A stretch of DNA of 64,000 bases, taken from assembly GCF_900105385.1 (NCBI RefSeq), contig NZ_LT629772.1, positions 2,232,001 to 2,296,000 on the forward strand, given 5' to 3'. The notes under the pieces were generated by a model. The model was not told the DNA's origin. It did not search any database and worked only from the letters and a program-made list of their open reading frames with translations. Positions 41,753 to 50,447 of the stretch are shown here, piece after piece. The position numbers and the translations under genes are program-made. The stretch is from Microlunatus soli (GTDB lineage Bacteria; Actinomycetota; Actinomycetes; Propionibacteriales; Propionibacteriaceae). Position 1 is the stretch's first letter; the number at the start of each line of letters is the position of its first letter.

Positions 41753-44041
41753 ATGGCGGAAGAGGCTGCGCTCTCCGGCGCGACCATGATCGCTGCCGAC
41801 GACGACTTCGCCGGCGCCCCCCGACTGCGTACCGAGTTCACCCTCGACGCCGGCCACGGCGACGTCACCGCGGCCACCCTGACCGTGACCGCTCTCGGCG
41901 TCGTCGAGGTGGAGATCAACGGCAAGCCGATCGCCCCCGACGTCTTGACCCCTGGCTGGAGCAGCTACGAGTGGCGGCTGCGTCACCGCAGCTACGACGT
42001 CGCCGGTTTGCTGCCCGCCGCCGGCGAACCCGCCGTGCTCGGCGCCGCGCTGGGCAACGGCTGGTATCGCGGCCGGCTCGGCTTCACCGGCGGCAACGCC
42101 CTGTACGGCGACGAGCTCGGCCTGCTCGCCCGGCTTGACCTGACCTACGCCGACGGGCACACCCAGACCGTGGTCACCGATGAGAGCTGGCAGGCCGGCC
42201 CGAGCACCACCACCGACAACCAGATCTACGACGGGCAGACGATCGACGCTCGGCGTGCAACGCCCGGCTGGGACTCCCCCGGTTTTGCTGCCGAGGGCTG
42301 GGTCGGCGTGCACGCACTCGATTTCGATCATGGTCTGCTGACCGAACCGATCGGTCCGCCGGTGATCCGGCACGAGTCGATCACGCCGGTGGCGATCAAC
42401 ACCTCCCCGTCCGGCAAGACCTTGATCGACTTCGGGCAGAACCTGGTCGGCTGGCTGCGCTTCACCGTCAGCGGCCCGGAGGGCCAGGAGATCGTGATCC
42501 GGCATGCCGAGGTGCTGGAGCACGACGAGCTCGGATCGCGGCCGTTGCGGACCGCCAAGGCGACCGACCGCTTCATCCTGTCCGGTGGCGAGGACTTCTT
42601 CGAACCCACCAAGACCTTCCACGGTTTCCGGTACGCCGAGGTCGAGGGCTGGCCGGGCGAGCTCACCCTGGAGTCGGCGACCGCCGCCGGGCTCGAAGCC
42701 GTCGTGGTCAGCTCCGAACTGGAACGGATCGGCACCTTCGCCTGCTCCGACGACCTGGTCAATCAGCTGCACCACAACGTGGTCTGGGGTCAGCGCGGCA
42801 ACTTCCTGGACGTCCCGACCGACTGCCCGCAGCGTGACGAGCGGCTCGGCTGGACGGGTGACATCGCCGCCTTCGCTCCGACCGCGGCGTACCTGTTCGA
42901 CGTACACAGCTTCCTCGCCGACTGGCTGCGTGATCTTCGAGCCGAGCAGCTCGACGCCAACGGCCGGGTGCCGTATGTGGCGCCGGACGTGATCAAGTAC
43001 CGCAGCTCCGAACGCCCGGATACCCATCAGTCGGTGACCGCGATCTGGGGCGACGCCGCGGTCTGGGTGCCGTGGACGCTGTACCAGGCCTACGGCGACC
43101 AAGCGGTGCTGGAGAACCAGTACGACTCGATGGTCGCCCACGTCGACGCGACCGAGAAGCTGTTGTCGGCCAACGGGACCTGGGATACCGGCTTCCAGTT
43201 CGCCGACTGGCTCGACCCGGACGCACCGCCGGACGATGCCGCGGCGGCCAAGGCGGACAAGGGTGTGGTGGCGACCGCCTGCGCCTATCGCAGTGCCGAC
43301 CTGCTGGCCCGCATCGCCACGGCGCTGGGCAAGTCCGGTGATCATGATCGTTACGCCGATCTGGCAGGACGCCTGCGAGAGGCGTTCAACAACGCCTACG
43401 TCGATGATCAAGGAATCGTCCTGAGCGATTGTGCAACGGTCTATGCCCTGGCGATCCATTTCGGCCTGCTGGACGAGGACAAGAAGGCCGCTGCCGGCAA
43501 CCGGCTGGCCGAGCTGGCGGAGAAGGCCGGCTATCGGGTGTCCACCGGATTTGCCGGTACGCCGTTCGTCACCTGGGCACTCAGCGAGACCGGGCACACC
43601 GACGTGGCCTACAGGCTGCTGCTGGAGAAGGAATGCCCGTCCTGGCTGTATCCGATCACGATGGGCGCCACCACGATCTGGGAACGTTGGGACTCGATGC
43701 TCCCCGACGGGTCGATCAACCCCGGCGAGATGACCAGCTTCAACCACTACGCGTTGGGTGCGGTCGCGGACTGGATGCACAAGGTGGTGCTCGGGATCGA
43801 CGCTGCCGAGCCCGGCTACAGCAAGATCAGCATCGCCCCGCAGCCTGGTGGCGACCTGACCTGGGCGCGCGGTGCACTGATCACACCGCACGGTGAGGTG
43901 CGCAGCTCGTGGGCGGTTGCCGGCGACCAGTTCACCCTGGACGTCTCGATCCCCGACGGCAGCAGCGCCGAGGTCCGGCTTCCCGGCCAAGACCCGCAGC
44001 CGGTGAGCAGCGGCGACCACCGGTTCACCGCCACGCTCTGA
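41753..44041 (+). CDS. GH78 alpha-L-rhamnosidase
   Basis: The 762-aa protein has the GH78 layout: N-terminal beta-domains with VEVEINGKPIAPDVLTPGWSSYEWR and GNGWYRGRLGF, and LIDFGQNLVGWLRF in the next domain. The alpha/alpha barrel carries VPTDCPQRDERLGWTGDIAAF (about residue 356), where the general acid lies, and GATTIWERWDSM (about 642) with the second catalytic Glu. It removes terminal alpha-L-rhamnose from oligosaccharides or glycosides. No signal is present. It probably works with the GH2 enzyme on imported sugars, since both have AACGTT operators. Confidence 0.93.
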   Translation: MAEEAALSGATMIAADDDFAGAPRLRTEFTLDAGHGDVTAATLTVTALGVVEVEINGKPIAPDVLTPGWSSYEWRLRHRSYDVAGLLPAAGEPAVLGAALGNGWYRGRLGFTGGNALYGDELGLLARLDLTYADGHTQTVVTDESWQAGPSTTTDNQIYDGQTIDARRATPGWDSPGFAAEGWVGVHALDFDHGLLTEPIGPPVIRHESITPVAINTSPSGKTLIDFGQNLVGWLRFTVSGPEGQEIVIRHAEVLEHDELGSRPLRTAKATDRFILSGGEDFFEPTKTFHGFRYAEVEGWPGELTLESATAAGLEAVVVSSELERIGTFACSDDLVNQLHHNVVWGQRGNFLDVPTDCPQRDERLGWTGDIAAFAPTAAYLFDVHSFLADWLRDLRAEQLDANGRVPYVAPDVIKYRSSERPDTHQSVTAIWGDAAVWVPWTLYQAYGDQAVLENQYDSMVAHVDATEKLLSANGTWDTGFQFADWLDPDAPPDDAAAAKADKGVVATACAYRSADLLARIATALGKSGDHDRYADLAGRLREAFNNAYVDDQGIVLSDCATVYALAIHFGLLDEDKKAAAGNRLAELAEKAGYRVSTGFAGTPFVTWALSETGHTDVAYRLLLEKECPSWLYPITMGATTIWERWDSMLPDGSINPGEMTSFNHYALGAVADWMHKVVLGIDAAEPGYSKISIAPQPGGDLTWARGALITPHGEVRSSWAVAGDQFTLDVSIPDGSSAEVRLPGQDPQPVSSGDHRFTATL

Positions 44042-44047
44042 CCCAGC

Positions 44048-44133
44048 GGTCCCTGAGCCTGTCGAAGGGGCTCTGAACCTTTACCGACATGCTCAGGGAC
44101 CTGTTCGGGTGCCCTTCGACAGGCTCAGGGACC
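44048..44133. repeat. Inverted pair of the dispersed REP-like repeat
   Basis: Two perfect 22-nt arms (44048-44069 and 44112-44133), each holding CCTGAGCCTGTCGAAGG or its complement, flank a 42-nt spacer with a third partial copy (GCTCAGGGACC at about 44,091). It resembles REP/BIME elements and would form a long hairpin downstream of the rhamnosidase gene. Confidence 0.8.
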
Positions 44134-44294
44134 TAGTTGGCTCCATAGAGCTCTCGATATCGGCGGCAAGGAAAGAATCTTCGAGAAAAGTTCCACGGAG
44201 GGTGTCGATCTGTGGGGCTCCGGTCCGACGCATAGGCAAAGGGCAACACAGCCCGACACCCGGCCGACAGGCCGACGTCCTCCAGGAGCTAGCA

Positions 44295-44774
44295 ATGTCG
44301 CAGACCACCACCCCGGCCGCCGGAACCGTCCGCGTCGACCAGGTCACCACCTCCGATCAAGACTCCACCTCCAGCCGCTACAGCACCAAGCAGCGCGTCG
44401 CCACCGTCGTCGTCTTCGTCCTCCGACTCGCCCTGGCGCTGATCTTCCTCCAGGCGGCCTTCAGCAAGCTGACCCTCAACGAACAGGCCCGGGCCGGTTT
44501 CGCCACCCTCGGTGGCGACCCGATGTTGATCTTCGTCGGACTGCTCGAACTGGCGGGCGCGATCGGGCTGATGGTCCCGATCCTGTCCGGTTTCGCCTCG
44601 ATCGGCCTGAGCGCCCTGCTGGTGATCATCACCGTCGTCACCGCGGTCATGATGCCGGCCATGCTGGCGATGCCGGTCGGCTGCCTCGTGCTGGCCCTGG
44701 CCCTGGTCTACCTGCGTCGGCGGCAGACCGTTCGGCTGGCCCGCTTCGTCCGCCGGGTCGCCACCCGTTCGTGA
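44295..44774 (+). CDS. DoxX-family membrane protein
   Basis: The 159-aa protein has a soluble N-terminal 30 residues and four membrane helices. Its LRLALALIFLQAAFSKLTLNEQARAGFATLGG and FVGLLELAGAIGLMVPIL segments are typical of DoxX proteins. Members are small membrane proteins linked to redox homeostasis. The start at ATG 44295 has AGGAGCT upstream. The long hairpin at 44817 follows it. Confidence 0.85.
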   Translation: MSQTTTPAAGTVRVDQVTTSDQDSTSSRYSTKQRVATVVVFVLRLALALIFLQAAFSKLTLNEQARAGFATLGGDPMLIFVGLLELAGAIGLMVPILSGFASIGLSALLVIITVVTAVMMPAMLAMPVGCLVLALALVYLRRRQTVRLARFVRRVATRS

Positions 44775-44816
44775 CCGTACGCCACCGGCCGGCACCCCGG
44801 TCACCGAACGTCACCA

Positions 44817-44881
44817 CAGCCGTACCCCTTGGAGTTGCCGCACCGGCCGGTCCGGAACGGCAAAGCCAAGGGGTACGGCTG
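44817..44881. terminator. Very long hairpin between doxX-like and phosphatidyltransferase genes
   Basis: CAGCCGTACCCCTTGG (44817-44832) pairs perfectly over 16 bp with 44866-44881. Inside, TTGCCG (44835-44840) pairs with CGGCAA (44858-44863) around CCGGCCGG. It ends 7 nt before ATG 44889, so it is a terminator for the upstream gene and possibly an attenuator for the next one. Confidence 0.65.
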
Positions 44882-44888
44882 TTCGCCG

Positions 44889-45686
44889 ATGCCGACCAGT
44901 GGCCGGCGCCTCGACCCGGCCGACCTGCTGCTCCGACACCGTAGATTGATCTACGTGAACCTGACGTCGGAGCTTGTCGTCCTGCGGCCCCTGGTGATCG
45001 GCGCTGTCATCACCGCGTTCGGTGCCCTGATGGCGGCCGCACCGGCACCGGCGGGACTGGGGCTGCTGGGCTACCTCGCCGCCGCCCTGCTGGTACACCT
45101 CGGCTGGAAGCGCAGCCGGCTGGGACTACACAGATTCGGCCTGGCGAACATCGTCACGCTGGCCCGGCTGGTCGGCACCGGATGGATCCTCGCGCTGCTC
45201 ATCCAGGCCGTCTGGGTCGAGCCGACCGCGGCCATCGCGATCACCGCTGCGGTGATCGCCACCATCTGCCTGATCCTCGACGGCGTCGACGGCCGGATCG
45301 CCCGACACCGCGGGGAGACCAGCTCCTTCGGCGCCCGCTTCGACATCGAGACCGACTCCGCGACCACGCTGATCCTGACCTTCACGCTGGTGGTCTTCGA
45401 CATCGCCGGTTGGTGGGTGATCATCATCGGCGCCCTGCGGTACGCCTATCTGCTCGCCGCCGCGGCGCTGCCCGCGCTACGTCAACCGCTGCCGTTCAGT
45501 CAGGCGCGACGGGTGATCGGTCTGGGGCAGGCGGTGTTGTTGGTGATCAGTCTGCTGGTCGCCGGCATGGTCCCCGCAGCGGCCGCTTCCGGCTGGCTGG
45601 CGCTCCTCCCCGCAGTCGGTCTGGCCGCCCTGTTGTGGTCCTTCGGGCGCGATGCCTGGGGTCAGCTGCGCCACCGCGACCAGTAG
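44889..45686 (+). CDS. CDP-alcohol phosphatidyltransferase family membrane enzyme
   Basis: The 265-aa protein has about six membrane helices and the full family signature: DGVDGRIARHRGETSSFGARFDIETDS fits DxxDGxxAR(x8)GxxxDxxxD. These enzymes join CDP-activated lipids to an alcohol or inositol phosphate. The position of the motif in the middle and the two N-terminal helices resemble less-studied actinobacterial members. The start is uncertain: ATG 44889 has a poor ribosome site, while GTG 44955 has TAGATT (44942-44947) 7 nt upstream, a leaderless-type arrangement. Confidence 0.88.
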   Translation: MPTSGRRLDPADLLLRHRRLIYVNLTSELVVLRPLVIGAVITAFGALMAAAPAPAGLGLLGYLAAALLVHLGWKRSRLGLHRFGLANIVTLARLVGTGWILALLIQAVWVEPTAAIAITAAVIATICLILDGVDGRIARHRGETSSFGARFDIETDSATTLILTFTLVVFDIAGWWVIIIGALRYAYLLAAAALPALRQPLPFSQARRVIGLGQAVLLVISLLVAGMVPAAAASGWLALLPAVGLAALLWSFGRDAWGQLRHRDQ

Positions 45687-45942
45687 TAACGGCCCGGCGG
45701 CGGTCCGCGCTGGCCCGCGATGCTTTCCAGACTGCGCGCACGACGCCACCGATATCCACGTGTTCCATCCACGCCCACAGCCTGGCAAGCCGCAGTGGAC
45801 GATGCTCCCTCGCGCCGCAGGACCCAAACCGGTCTCCCGCCCCTCGACCTTCACAACTGCAATACGTCACAAGATCAGGTGTTGCGACGACCACTCGAAT
45901 CCGCCATCCCTGAACGGGTGTGGTTCCTGTGGTTCGGCACCG

Positions 45943-45977
45943 TTGACGAACCTAGATAGTCGTGTGAGACTAATTGC
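45943..45977 (+). promoter_or_regulatory. Promoter and dyad operator of the PadR-ABC operon
   Basis: TTGACG (45943-45948) and GAGACT (45966-45971) are 17 nt apart, and the ATG follows the -10 by 6 nt without a ribosome site. The dyad TAGTC-N6-GACTA (45957-45972) overlaps the -10 and is the likely autoregulatory PadR site. Confidence 0.55.
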
Positions 45978-46613
45978 ATGAGAGATGCGAACCCAGTCCG
46001 GCTGTTGATCCTGGGGTTGCTGGCCGGCGGGCCACTGCACGGCCATCAGATCAGGCGAACGGCCGAGATCACCGGCATCGAGCAGTGGGGCGAGGTCAAG
46101 GTCGGAGCCTTGTACGGGATGTTGCACAGGTTGGAGGGCGAGGGCTTGGTCGAGCCGATGCGAACCGAGCAGCAGGGCAACCGGCCACGACGCACGGTGT
46201 ACCGCATTACTGACGCTGGCCGCGCGGAGTTGGCCATCCACCGTGATCGCGCCCTCACTCAGCCGATCGTCAGCTCAACCACCGTTGAGGCCGCGCTGAA
46301 GTGGCCTGCTGGATTGGACGCCGAGGCGTTGACGGATCGTTTGTCGCTTCGCCGAGAAGCGCTCGCCGCAAAGTTGGCCGAACTGTTGGCCGGTCGTGAG
46401 CTTCACCAGCAAGAGGGCCATTTGTCAGCGGCGAGCCTTGCCGGCTACCGACGTGCCGAACTCCACCTGAAAGCTGAGCTCGCCTGGCACGCCGATCTGG
46501 AGGGAATGCTGCCAGAGATCGCCCGCGGAGATGACCGTGACCGGCCGACTCGAGGGACCGAGCACGATTCCAAGGTGACACGGATCAGACAACGCAAGTC
46601 GACCGCGTCATGA
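45978..46613 (+). CDS. PadR-family transcriptional regulator
   Basis: The 211-aa protein has the PadR winged helix (VRLLILGLLAGGPLHGHQIRR, ALYGMLHRLEGEGLVEP, RRTVYRITDAGRAEL) and a C-terminal helical Vir-like dimerisation domain (about 100-185). Such regulators commonly repress an adjacent multidrug ABC exporter. Its stop overlaps the ATPase start (ATGA), so the regulator and exporter form one operon and probably regulate themselves. Confidence 0.92.
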   Translation: MRDANPVRLLILGLLAGGPLHGHQIRRTAEITGIEQWGEVKVGALYGMLHRLEGEGLVEPMRTEQQGNRPRRTVYRITDAGRAELAIHRDRALTQPIVSSTTVEAALKWPAGLDAEALTDRLSLRREALAAKLAELLAGRELHQQEGHLSAASLAGYRRAELHLKAELAWHADLEGMLPEIARGDDRDRPTRGTEHDSKVTRIRQRKSTAS

Positions 46614-47575
46614 CCGATGCGATCATCGCCCGCCACCTGCGCAAACGGTATGGCGCCGTGCAAGCTGTCGCCGATGTCTCGTTCACCGTCACTGAGGGCG
46701 AGGTGGTCTGCCTCCTTGGCCCCAACGGTGCCGGAAAGTCGACCACGACTCGCATCCTCACAACCCTGACCCGAGCCGACGGCGGATCTGCAACCGTGGC
46801 CGGCCATGACGTCACCGCTCAGCCGCAATCCGTCCGAGCAACGGTCGGCTACATCGCACAGCACGCCGGAACCGACGCTTACCTGACCGGTCGGGAGAAC
46901 CTCTTGGTCCAGTCCGCCGCACAAGGACTTCGCCGTGCCGTTGCCAAACGACGTGCAGCCGAACTCCTAGACCGCGTTCACTTGACCTCAGCGGCCGACC
47001 GGCTCGTGGCGACGTATTCCGGTGGCATGCGACGACGGCTGGAGATCGTCATGGGGATGGTTCACAACCCGAGCGTGATCTTCCTTGACGAGCCGACCAC
47101 GGGTCTCGACCCGGAAGCGCGTGCCGATCTGTGGAGCGAACTCAATAACCTTGGCCAGCAGCAATCCCTGACCGTCCTCCTCACAACCCATTACCTCGAG
47201 GAAGCTGACCGGCTCGCCGATAGAGTCGTGATCATTGATCGCGGCCGAGTCATCGCCGAAGGTGCCCCGGAGGTTCTCAAGTCAAGGCTCGCAGGCGACT
47301 CCGTCACGGTTGAAGTCGCCGGGCGACCAGCCACCCAGGACATCCTCGCCGCTATCCGGGAAGTCGATTCCCGAGCGGTCAGTGTTGCCGGCAACCGGGT
47401 GGTCGCACATGTACAGCACGGCAGCCATGCACTGCCGGCGATTGTGACCGGACTGGAAGCCACGGGGCTCCACGTCACCTCGGCCAGTGTCACCCGCCCG
47501 AGCCTCGACGATGTCTATCTGCACTACACCGGCCGCAGACTTACCGACGACAACACCAGACCCGACCGGCCGTGA
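46610..47575 (+). CDS. DrrA-type ABC exporter ATP-binding protein
   Basis: The 321-aa protein has Walker A LLGPNGAGKSTTTRILTTL, signature YSGGMRRRLEIVMGM, Walker B VIFLDEPTTGLDPEARADLW and the H-loop LLTTHYLEEADRLADR. A C-terminal extension of about 80 residues follows, as in DrrA of daunorubicin-type exporters. It energises the permease encoded 4 nt further on. All catalytic residues are intact. Confidence 0.94.
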   Translation: MTDAIIARHLRKRYGAVQAVADVSFTVTEGEVVCLLGPNGAGKSTTTRILTTLTRADGGSATVAGHDVTAQPQSVRATVGYIAQHAGTDAYLTGRENLLVQSAAQGLRRAVAKRRAAELLDRVHLTSAADRLVATYSGGMRRRLEIVMGMVHNPSVIFLDEPTTGLDPEARADLWSELNNLGQQQSLTVLLTTHYLEEADRLADRVVIIDRGRVIAEGAPEVLKSRLAGDSVTVEVAGRPATQDILAAIREVDSRAVSVAGNRVVAHVQHGSHALPAIVTGLEATGLHVTSASVTRPSLDDVYLHYTGRRLTDDNTRPDRP

Positions 47576-47579
47576 TCTC

Positions 47580-48350
47580 ATGAGAAGGCTTCTTGGCCAC
47601 GCCGTACTCCTCGGGCGGGGTGTTCGGATCGTCGGCAGACAACCCGTCGCCATCGCGGTCATGATCATCCAGCCGCTGGTCTGGCTCCTGCTTTACAGCC
47701 AGCTGTTCCAATCGCTTCCTCGGCTCGGAGGGTTCGAGACCGCGAACTATCTCGAATACCTCGCACCGGGCATCGCCATCTTTGCCGCCTTCAACCATGG
47801 CGCCTGGGAAGGCGGCGGGGTCGTCCAAGACATCGAGCGGGGCGCGATCGACAGATTCCTAACGACGTCTCTCCCGGCAGCCGCACTGTTGTCCTCCAGG
47901 ACACTTCAGGCCGCACTCATCGGCGCGGGACAGGCCCTGTTCGTCATGATCACCGCTCTTGTTTTCGGTGCTCGCGTGCGTACCGGCCCGATCGGATTCC
48001 TGATCATCCTGATCGCGGGCGTCCTCGTCTGCACTGCCTTCGCAGCCTTCACCCACACCATCGCGCTTCTGGCCCGTCGGCAAGAAACGATGACTATGGT
48101 CGGACTGTTCATCACCTTCCCGCTGATGTTCTCCTCCACGATGTTCACCTCGGCCGAGCAGATGCCGAGCTGGCTGCAACACCTCGCGAGTCTCAACCCC
48201 GTGAATTGGGCCGTTGAAGCCGCAAGGGCAGCGATGCTCGGCACCAACTGGACCACAGCCGCAGTACATCTGGTCGCACTCGCCGGGTTCGCCACCGCAC
48301 TGAGCGCTCTCTCCCGTCTAGCCCTGCGACGATACCGACTCCAGCTCTAG
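47580..48350 (+). CDS. DrrB-type ABC-2 permease
   Basis: The 256-aa protein has six membrane helices and the ABC-2 features IIQPLVWLLLYSQLF, EYLAPGIAIFAAF and DIERGAIDRFLTTSLPAAALLSSR, with the late FTSAEQMPSWLQHLASLNPVNWAVEAAR segment typical of DrrB proteins. With the ATPase it forms an exporter of a drug or lipid; the substrate is unknown. ATG 47580 follows the ATPase stop by 4 nt. Confidence 0.92.
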   Translation: MRRLLGHAVLLGRGVRIVGRQPVAIAVMIIQPLVWLLLYSQLFQSLPRLGGFETANYLEYLAPGIAIFAAFNHGAWEGGGVVQDIERGAIDRFLTTSLPAAALLSSRTLQAALIGAGQALFVMITALVFGARVRTGPIGFLIILIAGVLVCTAFAAFTHTIALLARRQETMTMVGLFITFPLMFSSTMFTSAEQMPSWLQHLASLNPVNWAVEAARAAMLGTNWTTAAVHLVALAGFATALSALSRLALRRYRLQL

Positions 48351-48538
48351 CGTCCGATCAGGCTCCCAGGGTCACAACGCCGGCCCGATGGGCATTCCCC
48401 AGCCGACGCCGGCGCACTCTCCGCAATCGGCCCTGCCGGGTAGATCCACCAGTCACCATCACCGCGCTCGGCAGAGCGGGAAATCGTTGTGCCACAAGGG
48501 ATCCGTGACCGGCCGCATTCTGGCGACACCCATTCGGA

Positions 48539-49183
48539 TCAGTTTGATCGGCTGCGACACCGCAACACCAGGTATCGCGGCACATCGGCTGGCGGCTCAA
48601 TGACTTCCACGAACTCCAGGCCTGCATGGAGCACCGCGTTCAGGTACGTCGACAACGTCCGATGGTGAGCGCCGACATGTCCCCGGACGCCATCGCTACC
48701 GGTGGTCCACCACCCCTCCCACGAATAGCCGTCGCTGGGCGGCCAACTCGACAACGTTCCGGTGTCCTCTCGTCCCGGAAAGCAAGGGTGCAACAGACTC
48801 AGGAGGACCCACCCGGCAGGCATGGTGACAGAGGCAATCACCGCCAACGCGCCATCCAGGTCTTCGATGTCCATCAGCGCCATGTTGCTGACCACGCCGT
48901 CGAACTGCTCGCCATCCCACCAACCAGTGTTGGTCGCATCGCCCTCCCGGTACTCCACATGATCGGCGGGCGTTGCGTTGCGGAGCATCCCCGCCGACGA
49001 GTCAACGGCAGTGACGGCCGCACCGCGATCGGCGATCAATCGGCTCAGCACACCATTCCCACAAGCAAGGTCCAGCACCCTCTGATCTCGGAGATCCTCA
49101 GGCAGATACGGAACGCAAACCGGCAACCAGTCCGCGGTGAACCGTGCATACCACTGCGCCACGGCGTCGTATCGAGAATGCAT
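48539..49183 (-). CDS. Class I SAM-dependent methyltransferase
   Basis: The 214-aa protein has motif I VLDLACGNGVLSRLIADRGA, motif II AVDSSAGMLRNA and the post-motif FDGVVSNMALMDIEDLDGAL. These define a Rossmann methyltransferase of the UbiE/small-molecule type. ATG 49183 was chosen because TACAAT lies 6 nt upstream (leaderless-type); longer frames would run through this -10. The substrate is unknown. Confidence 0.87.
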   Translation of the reverse strand: MHSRYDAVAQWYARFTADWLPVCVPYLPEDLRDQRVLDLACGNGVLSRLIADRGAAVTAVDSSAGMLRNATPADHVEYREGDATNTGWWDGEQFDGVVSNMALMDIEDLDGALAVIASVTMPAGWVLLSLLHPCFPGREDTGTLSSWPPSDGYSWEGWWTTGSDGVRGHVGAHHRTLSTYLNAVLHAGLEFVEVIEPPADVPRYLVLRCRSRSN

Positions 49184-49376
49184 TCGTGGATTGTAGGCAG
49201 TGCTTCCCTGATCGGCATCGAGCGTCACAGTAGACCGCAAGCCTTTCCACGAAGGCCGCCGGCAAGCGGGATGTGCCGTCCTTCCGCACGACCTCACCCG
49301 GGCACCCAATCCGGCTCGAATCGCCGTGTCAGATGTGATCGATGATCGGGCCGGAGTCGACGGCGCTAAGATGCCC

Positions 49377-49404
49377 TAGGATTACTTAGGTGACCCTAAC
49401 TTCG
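49377..49404 (+). promoter_or_regulatory. Leaderless promoter with DtxR/IdeR iron box over the start codon
   Basis: The -10 TAGGAT (49377-49382) is 7 nt before GTG 49390. The 19-mer TTAGGTGACCCTAACTTCG (49386-49404) matches the iron-box consensus TWAGGTTAGSCTAACCTWA in about 14 of 19 positions and covers the start codon, so iron-loaded IdeR would block transcription start. Confidence 0.7.
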
Positions 49405-50415
49405 AATCGCATGACTCGGCGCGGCGCGCTCGCCCTGATGACGGCTGGACTGGCCGCACCGCTCGTCGCCGGCTGCCAGTCCGACCCGGCTCCGACAGCA
49501 CCTGCGACCTGGGCCGGTTCGGTCACCGACGACGCGGACTTCCCCGTCACGATCGAGCACGCGCTCGGCAGCACGACGATCCGGACCCGACCGAAACGGG
49601 TCGTGACCGTCGGCTACACCGATCACGAGATGTTCCTCGCTCTCGGCGTCAGACCGGTCGGCGTCCGGCCCTGGTTCGGCGAGACCATCGATCACACCTG
49701 GCCCTGGGTCAAACCGGCGTGGGACGGCATGACGCCGAGCTACATCGGTGCCGACCTCAACTATGAGAAGATCGCGTCACTGCGCCCCGATGTGATCGTC
49801 GGCCTGTACGCCGAGATCACCAAGCAGGAGTACGCCAAGCTCAGCGCAATCGCCCCGACGGTGGCGCAGGATGCCGACAGTGCCCCGTACACAACGGATC
49901 GGGCGGTGATGTTCCGCACGGCCGGTCGGATCGTCGGCGCGACGCCGGCAGCCGACCGGATGCTGACCGACCTGGACAGCCGATTCAGCAAGATCAGGAC
50001 CGAGCATCCGGAGTTCGCCGGCAAGACCGCGGCCGTGATCGACCCCAGCGAGCGCGCCTTCTACGCCTTTGCCGCGAATGATCCCCGGGGCCGTTTCCTG
50101 ACCGATCTCGGTTTCGCCGTACCGGAGCAGGTCAACAAGATCATCGGCGACAAGTTCGGCGCCGAGATCTCGCCCGAACGAGCCGACGTCCTGGACCTTG
50201 ATCGACTCCTGCTGCTCGCCGATGCCGACTCGCGCCGCTGGCTGGCCGGGAACAAGATCTACCAGCAGCTCGCCGTCGTCAGAGGCCGCCGATCCTTGGA
50301 GATCCCTTACTACGAACGGCCTTTCGCCGGCGCCGCGATGGCCTACAACACCGTGCTCAGCGTCCCGTACGCGGTGCAGGACCTGGTGCCGAGATTGGCT
50401 GCCATCACCGACTGA
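49390..50415 (+). CDS. Iron-siderophore ABC transporter substrate-binding lipoprotein
   Basis: The 341-aa protein has a TRRGALALMTAGLAAPLVAGC signal (in pieces; lipobox LVAGC, Cys about residue 29). The FepB/FhuD-type fold follows, with RPKRVVTVGYTDHEMFLALGVRPVG, LNYEKIASLRPDVIVG and the long connecting helix near residues 185-215. It captures ferric siderophores outside the membrane for uptake. No permease or ATPase gene is next to it, so partners lie elsewhere. The iron box over its start predicts induction by iron starvation. Confidence 0.92.
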   Translation: MTLTSNRMTRRGALALMTAGLAAPLVAGCQSDPAPTAPATWAGSVTDDADFPVTIEHALGSTTIRTRPKRVVTVGYTDHEMFLALGVRPVGVRPWFGETIDHTWPWVKPAWDGMTPSYIGADLNYEKIASLRPDVIVGLYAEITKQEYAKLSAIAPTVAQDADSAPYTTDRAVMFRTAGRIVGATPAADRMLTDLDSRFSKIRTEHPEFAGKTAAVIDPSERAFYAFAANDPRGRFLTDLGFAVPEQVNKIIGDKFGAEISPERADVLDLDRLLLLADADSRRWLAGNKIYQQLAVVRGRRSLEIPYYERPFAGAAMAYNTVLSVPYAVQDLVPRLAAITD

Positions 50416-50447
50416 CACCAAGATCCGTCACTCCTGGCACCGCGTCG

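Noticed and set aside
41711-44020. 769-codon minus-strand frame opposite the rhamnosidase gene
   Set aside because: The plus strand encodes a complete GH78 enzyme with catalytic motifs; the mirror frame has none.
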